Part shown: positions 7,598 to 10,279 of the stretch, piece after piece
How positions within the stretch are numbered: position 1 is the stretch's first letter
Layout of the letters: each line of letters begins with the position of its first letter
Assembly (NCBI GenBank): GCA_024278715.1
Contig: JAJRSN010000528.1
Location: forward strand, 1 to 10,279
Source of the DNA: Calditrichota bacterium
GTDB lineage: Bacteria > Calditrichota > Calditrichia > Calditrichales > Calditrichaceae
DNA: 10,279 bases
Reading direction: 5' to 3'
Notes under the pieces: generated by a model
What the model was told of the DNA's origin: nothing
What the model saw: the letters and a program-made list of their open reading frames with translations, nothing else
The model's database searches: none
Program-made: the position numbers and the translations under genes

Positions 7598-8665
7598 ATG
7601 AAACTTAAAGAAATAGCTGAGTCTGTTCATGGAGAATTACACGGACCCGAAGAGTTGGAAATCTCGGGTCCGGGTAAAATTGAGGAAGCCCGTCAAGGTC
7701 AAATTACATTTTTAGCAAACCCAAAATATCAACAATTTGTTGCTAAAACCAAAGCGAGCGCAATTGTCATCGATTCGCCCGTGCCGGATATTCATATTCC
7801 GTATATCATGGTTCCTAACGCGTATGTGGCGTTTATGCAAATATTAAAGCTCTTTACTCCTGCCCAACACGATTATTTTGAAGGGGTTTCGAGCCGGGCA
7901 TTTGTGGATCCTTCGGCAACAATTCATTCTTCTGCGCGTGTTGCTCCGTTAGCTTACATTGGACCCAATGTTCGAATAGGGGCAAATACCGTTATTTATC
8001 CGGGCGTTGTAATTCTTAAAAATGTTCGGATAGGCGAGCATTGCGTGCTCTATCCCAATGTGTCTGTCCGTGAAGATTGCGTTATCGGCAACAGAGTGAT
8101 TCTGCACAACGGAGTTGTTGTGGGAAGCGATGGCTTTGGTTTTGCGCCGGTTAATGGGCAATACTACAAAATTCCCCAAATCGGCAACGTTATTATCGAA
8201 GATGATGTGGAGATCGGCGCCAATACGACTATCGACCGCGCGACCACCGGTTCCACTATTATTGCCCGAGGGTGTAAATTGGATAACTTAAACCAGATTG
8301 CTCACAACGTTAAACTTGGCGAAAACACAGCCATGGCGGCACAATCCGGCGTTGCCGGAAGCGCAGAGATCGGAAAGAATGTAACCATTGCCGGTCAGGT
8401 AGGAATTGTGGGGCATATTAAAGTTCATGACAGAGCCATTATAGCTGCCAAAAGCGGGATATCAAAAGATGTGCCCGCTGGAATGGTGATGTTTGGTATT
8501 CCCGCTCTGCCGATTCAAAAACAAAAACGCATCGAAGCTTCCATGCGCCATCTGCCGGAATTAATGAAACGCGTTCGTGAGTTAGAAAATGAAATACAGA
8601 ATCTAAAAGAACAGTCGGAAAGAAAACAACGGGGTGATCATGACCAAAAAACAAAGGACCATTAA
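7598..8665 (+). CDS. lpxD: UDP-3-O-acylglucosamine N-acyltransferase LpxD
   Basis: LpxD adds a 3-hydroxyacyl chain from acyl-ACP to the 2-amino group of UDP-3-O-acylglucosamine, the third step of lipid A synthesis, in the cytoplasm. The 355-residue product (E. coli 341) has an N-terminal uridine-binding domain (about residues 1-100, with GQITFLANPKY). A left-handed beta-helix of hexapeptide repeats follows (about 105-310), and then a charged C-terminal helix. The active-site motif NLNQIAHNVKLG is intact; its histidine, residue 236, corresponds to E. coli H239. GSDGFGFAP and IGANTTIDRATTG are also family signatures. I chose ATG 7598 because GGGA at 7589-7592 is 5 nt upstream and MKLKEIAE is a typical LpxD opening. 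ATG 7592 would add only two residues (M, F). The 3' end overlaps the next gene by 26 nt. Confidence 0.95.
   Translation: MKLKEIAESVHGELHGPEELEISGPGKIEEARQGQITFLANPKYQQFVAKTKASAIVIDSPVPDIHIPYIMVPNAYVAFMQILKLFTPAQHDYFEGVSSRAFVDPSATIHSSARVAPLAYIGPNVRIGANTVIYPGVVILKNVRIGEHCVLYPNVSVREDCVIGNRVILHNGVVVGSDGFGFAPVNGQYYKIPQIGNVIIEDDVEIGANTTIDRATTGSTIIARGCKLDNLNQIAHNVKLGENTAMAAQSGVAGSAEIGKNVTIAGQVGIVGHIKVHDRAIIAAKSGISKDVPAGMVMFGIPALPIQKQKRIEASMRHLPELMKRVRELENEIQNLKEQSERKQRGDHDQKTKDH
8631..8639 (+). promoter_or_regulatory. Shine-Dalgarno inside lpxD for lpxC-fabZ
   Basis: GGGGTGATC runs directly into ATG 8640. GGTGATC (8633-8639) is complementary to the usual end of 16S rRNA (TAAGGAGGTGATCC sense form), and in that alignment the core sits 5 nt from the ATG. 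This favours ATG 8640 over the in-frame GTG at 8634, which would overlap the site. The signal lies within the last codons of lpxD, so translation of the two genes is probably coupled. Confidence 0.65.
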
Positions 8666-10049
8666 AAGACCGGTTTCGCTGAAGGGACGCGGTATTCACA
8701 CCGGAAATGACACTAAAATCACCTTTAAACCTGCTCCTGCGAATTACGGCAGACGCTTTGTACGGGTTGATGTTGAGGGAAAGCCGGAAATACCCGCCCT
8801 GGTCGAATATGTAGTTCAGAATGACGAAATCGATAGCTCCCGCGGTACAACCTTGCGTCAGGGCGAAATTCAGGTTCATACCGTGGAACACGTTCTCGCC
8901 GCAATGGTCGGTCTGGAGATCGATAACGTAGTCATCGAGTTAAACGCAAACGAACCGCCGATTACGGACGGTTCCGCCATGCCTTATGTCAATAAATTAC
9001 TGGAAGCCGGAATAGAAGAACAGGATGCGGATAAAGAATATTTGGTTATTGATGAACCGGTGAATTACAAAAATGAAAATCGCGGCGTTGAATTTGTGGC
9101 TTTGCCCACGGATGACTATCGAATTACTTTGATGATTGATTACAAAAATCCCGCGTTAGGCAGCCAGCATACCGGTTTGTTTTCTTTGGAACATGAGTTT
9201 ATTACCGAATTTGCGCCGGCGCGCACCTTCTGTTTTTTAAACGAAGTCGAAATGCTGGCGGAGCAAGGGCTTATAAAAGGCGGCGATCTTGATTCCGCCG
9301 TCATAATTGTTGATCGTCCTCTTGATAAGGAAGAGATTAACCGGCTGAAGAAAAAATTCGGCATAGACGATGATGTCGATTTGGGAAACAGCGGCATCTT
9401 AAACGACAAGGCGCTTCGTTTTCCCAATGAACCCGCCCGCCATAAATTGCTGGATATGTTAGGCGACCTTGCATTGACCGGCGTGAATATTAAATCTCAA
9501 ATTCTTGCGGCGCGTCCCGGACATCAAAGCAATATCGAATTCGCCAAAATATTGCGAAATATTTACAAAAAACAAAAATTAACCCGAAAATTTCAGGACA
9601 TCAGCAAAAAAGGCATTGTATTCGATATTAACGCCATTAAAAAGATCCTGCCGCACCGTTATCCTTTTCTGTTGGTCGATTCCATTATCGAACTGGAGCC
9701 CGAAAAGCGCGCCGTCGGAGTGAAAAATGTTACCTTTAACGAATTGTTTTTTCAGGGACATTTTCCGCAAAGACCGGTGATGCCCGGCGTATTAATTGTG
9801 GAAGCCATGGCACAGGTGGGCGGTATTCTTCTTTTAAACGAAAAAGCGGAAGTCGAAAACAAACTGGTCTATTTTATGGGTATGGATAACGTCCGCTTCA
9901 GAAAAATCGTTCAACCGGGCGACCAGTTGGTGATGGAACTGGAAATGCTCAAAAACAGAAGAACCACCTTTAAGATGTCCGGAAAGGCGTATGTCCGCGG
10001 AGAATTGGTTTGCGAAGCAGAAATGATGGCTGCTGTGGTTGATAATTAA
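8640..10049 (+). CDS. lpxC-fabZ: Bifunctional LpxC deacetylase / FabZ 3-hydroxyacyl-ACP dehydratase fusion
   Basis: The 469-residue protein joins two enzymes. Residues 1 to about 305 are LpxC, the zinc hydrolase that deacetylates UDP-3-O-acyl-GlcNAc, the committed step of lipid A synthesis. The TVEHVLAAM motif supplies E83 and zinc ligand H84. RHKLLDMLGDLAL supplies zinc ligands H268 and D272 plus D276, and PGHQSN supplies H295. These correspond to E. coli E78, H79, H238, D242, D246 and H265, and the H268-H295 spacing of 27 is preserved. A lysine-rich linker (about 305-327) leads to FabZ (about 328-469). This has LPHRYPFLLVD, catalytic H374 in QGHFPQRPVMPG and E388 in VEAMAQ, 14 apart as in E. 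coli H54/E68. Both active sites look intact. FabZ dehydrates 3-hydroxyacyl-ACP, competing for the substrates of LpxA and LpxD. The frame runs unbroken through the junction. Fusions of this type are established in Bacteroidota and related phyla. Confidence 0.96.
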   Translation: MTKKQRTIKRPVSLKGRGIHTGNDTKITFKPAPANYGRRFVRVDVEGKPEIPALVEYVVQNDEIDSSRGTTLRQGEIQVHTVEHVLAAMVGLEIDNVVIELNANEPPITDGSAMPYVNKLLEAGIEEQDADKEYLVIDEPVNYKNENRGVEFVALPTDDYRITLMIDYKNPALGSQHTGLFSLEHEFITEFAPARTFCFLNEVEMLAEQGLIKGGDLDSAVIIVDRPLDKEEINRLKKKFGIDDDVDLGNSGILNDKALRFPNEPARHKLLDMLGDLALTGVNIKSQILAARPGHQSNIEFAKILRNIYKKQKLTRKFQDISKKGIVFDINAIKKILPHRYPFLLVDSIIELEPEKRAVGVKNVTFNELFFQGHFPQRPVMPGVLIVEAMAQVGGILLLNEKAEVENKLVYFMGMDNVRFRKIVQPGDQLVMELEMLKNRRTTFKMSGKAYVRGELVCEAEMMAAVVDN

Positions 10050-10055
10050 GGAGGT
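10047..10055 (+). promoter_or_regulatory. Extended Shine-Dalgarno TAAGGAGGT for lpxA
   Basis: TAAGGAGGT matches nine bases of the canonical anti-Shine-Dalgarno complement. Its first three bases are the TAA stop codon of lpxC-fabZ. GGAGG (10050-10054) ends 9 nt before TTG 10064. This supports a TTG start for lpxA, as no ATG or GTG in that frame lies nearby. Confidence 0.85.
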
Positions 10056-10063
10056 CTATTTAA

Positions 10064-10279
10064 TTGGTAGAAATTCATCCGAGCGCGATTGTACATCCTA
10101 AGGCTCAATTGGGAGAGAATGTTAAAATTGCTCCTTATGCCATTATTGAAGACGAAGTGGTTATCGGTGACGGAACCCTGATCGGTCCTCACGCAATTGT
10201 CTCTTCCGGTTCCACTTTGGGAAAAAACTGCAAGGTGAGCACCGGAGCGGTTATCGGCACGGAACCGCAGGATTTGAAA
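10064..10279 (+). CDS. lpxA: UDP-N-acetylglucosamine O-acyltransferase LpxA (5' part, runs off the edge)
   Basis: Translation from TTG 10064 gives 72 codons, open to the last base of the window. The peptide begins M(TTG)VEIHPSAIVHPKAQLG and continues as hexapeptide repeats (VKIAPYAIIEDEVVIG, TLIGPHAIVSSGSTLG). It reaches IGTEPQDLK, the equivalent of the QDLKY region of LpxA. This is the N-terminal quarter of a left-handed beta-helix acyltransferase of usually about 260 residues. LpxA transfers 3-hydroxyacyl from ACP to UDP-GlcNAc, the first step of lipid A synthesis. The catalytic histidine and chain-length-determining residues lie outside the window. Other hexapeptide transferases share the fold, but the HPSAIVHP opening, the PQDLK signature and the position after lpxC-fabZ make LpxA clear. 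Confidence 0.93.
   Translation, partial: MVEIHPSAIVHPKAQLGENVKIAPYAIIEDEVVIGDGTLIGPHAIVSSGSTLGKNCKVSTGAVIGTEPQDLK

Noticed and set aside
8439..8891. 150-codon minus-strand open frame across the lpxD/lpxC junction
   Set aside because: Both sense genes show intact catalytic motifs here; the antisense product has no family resemblance.

Overview
The window holds one co-oriented (+ strand) outer-membrane biogenesis cluster from a diderm, lipid A-making bacterium: tamB-like, bamA, ompH/skp-like, lpxD, an lpxC-fabZ fusion, and the first 72 codons of lpxA, which runs off the right edge. The LpxC-FabZ fusion is typical of the FCB lineages (Bacteroidota, Chlorobiota/Ignavibacteria, Calditrichota and relatives). 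Strong Shine-Dalgarno sequences (GGAGG or better) before bamA, ompH and lpxA argue against typical Bacteroidota, which mostly lack them. A Calditrichota-like or other non-Bacteroidota FCB host is my best guess; this is inference only.

Layout. Positions 1-290 are non-coding and made of degenerate short-period repeats: a (TAATCTGCG)n family, a CAAAG-periodic block, and a diverged tandem copy of an approximately 100-bp unit. Positions 291-454 are an AT-rich leader with a plausible promoter (TTGACA at 341). From 455 to the end, genes are packed with gaps of 0-20 nt or small overlaps, except for one 89-nt AT-rich gap before ompH that may hold an internal promoter.

How the genes fit together. BamA folds and inserts outer-membrane beta-barrel proteins. 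The OmpH/Skp-like chaperone carries unfolded barrels across the periplasm. The TamB-like protein spans the periplasm from an inner-membrane anchor and, by family knowledge, works with a BamA-family barrel in outer-membrane protein assembly or lipid transport. LpxA, LpxC and LpxD are the first three lipid A enzymes, acting in the order LpxA, LpxC, LpxD. FabZ is the fatty-acid dehydratase that draws on the same 3-hydroxyacyl-ACP pool as LpxA and LpxD. The order bamA-skp-lpxD-fabZ-lpxA known from Proteobacteria is kept, with LpxC fused in front of FabZ.

I see no defence system, mobile element, CRISPR array, rRNA or tRNA. The coding part is conserved core biology. The least explained DNA is the repeat block at 1-290.
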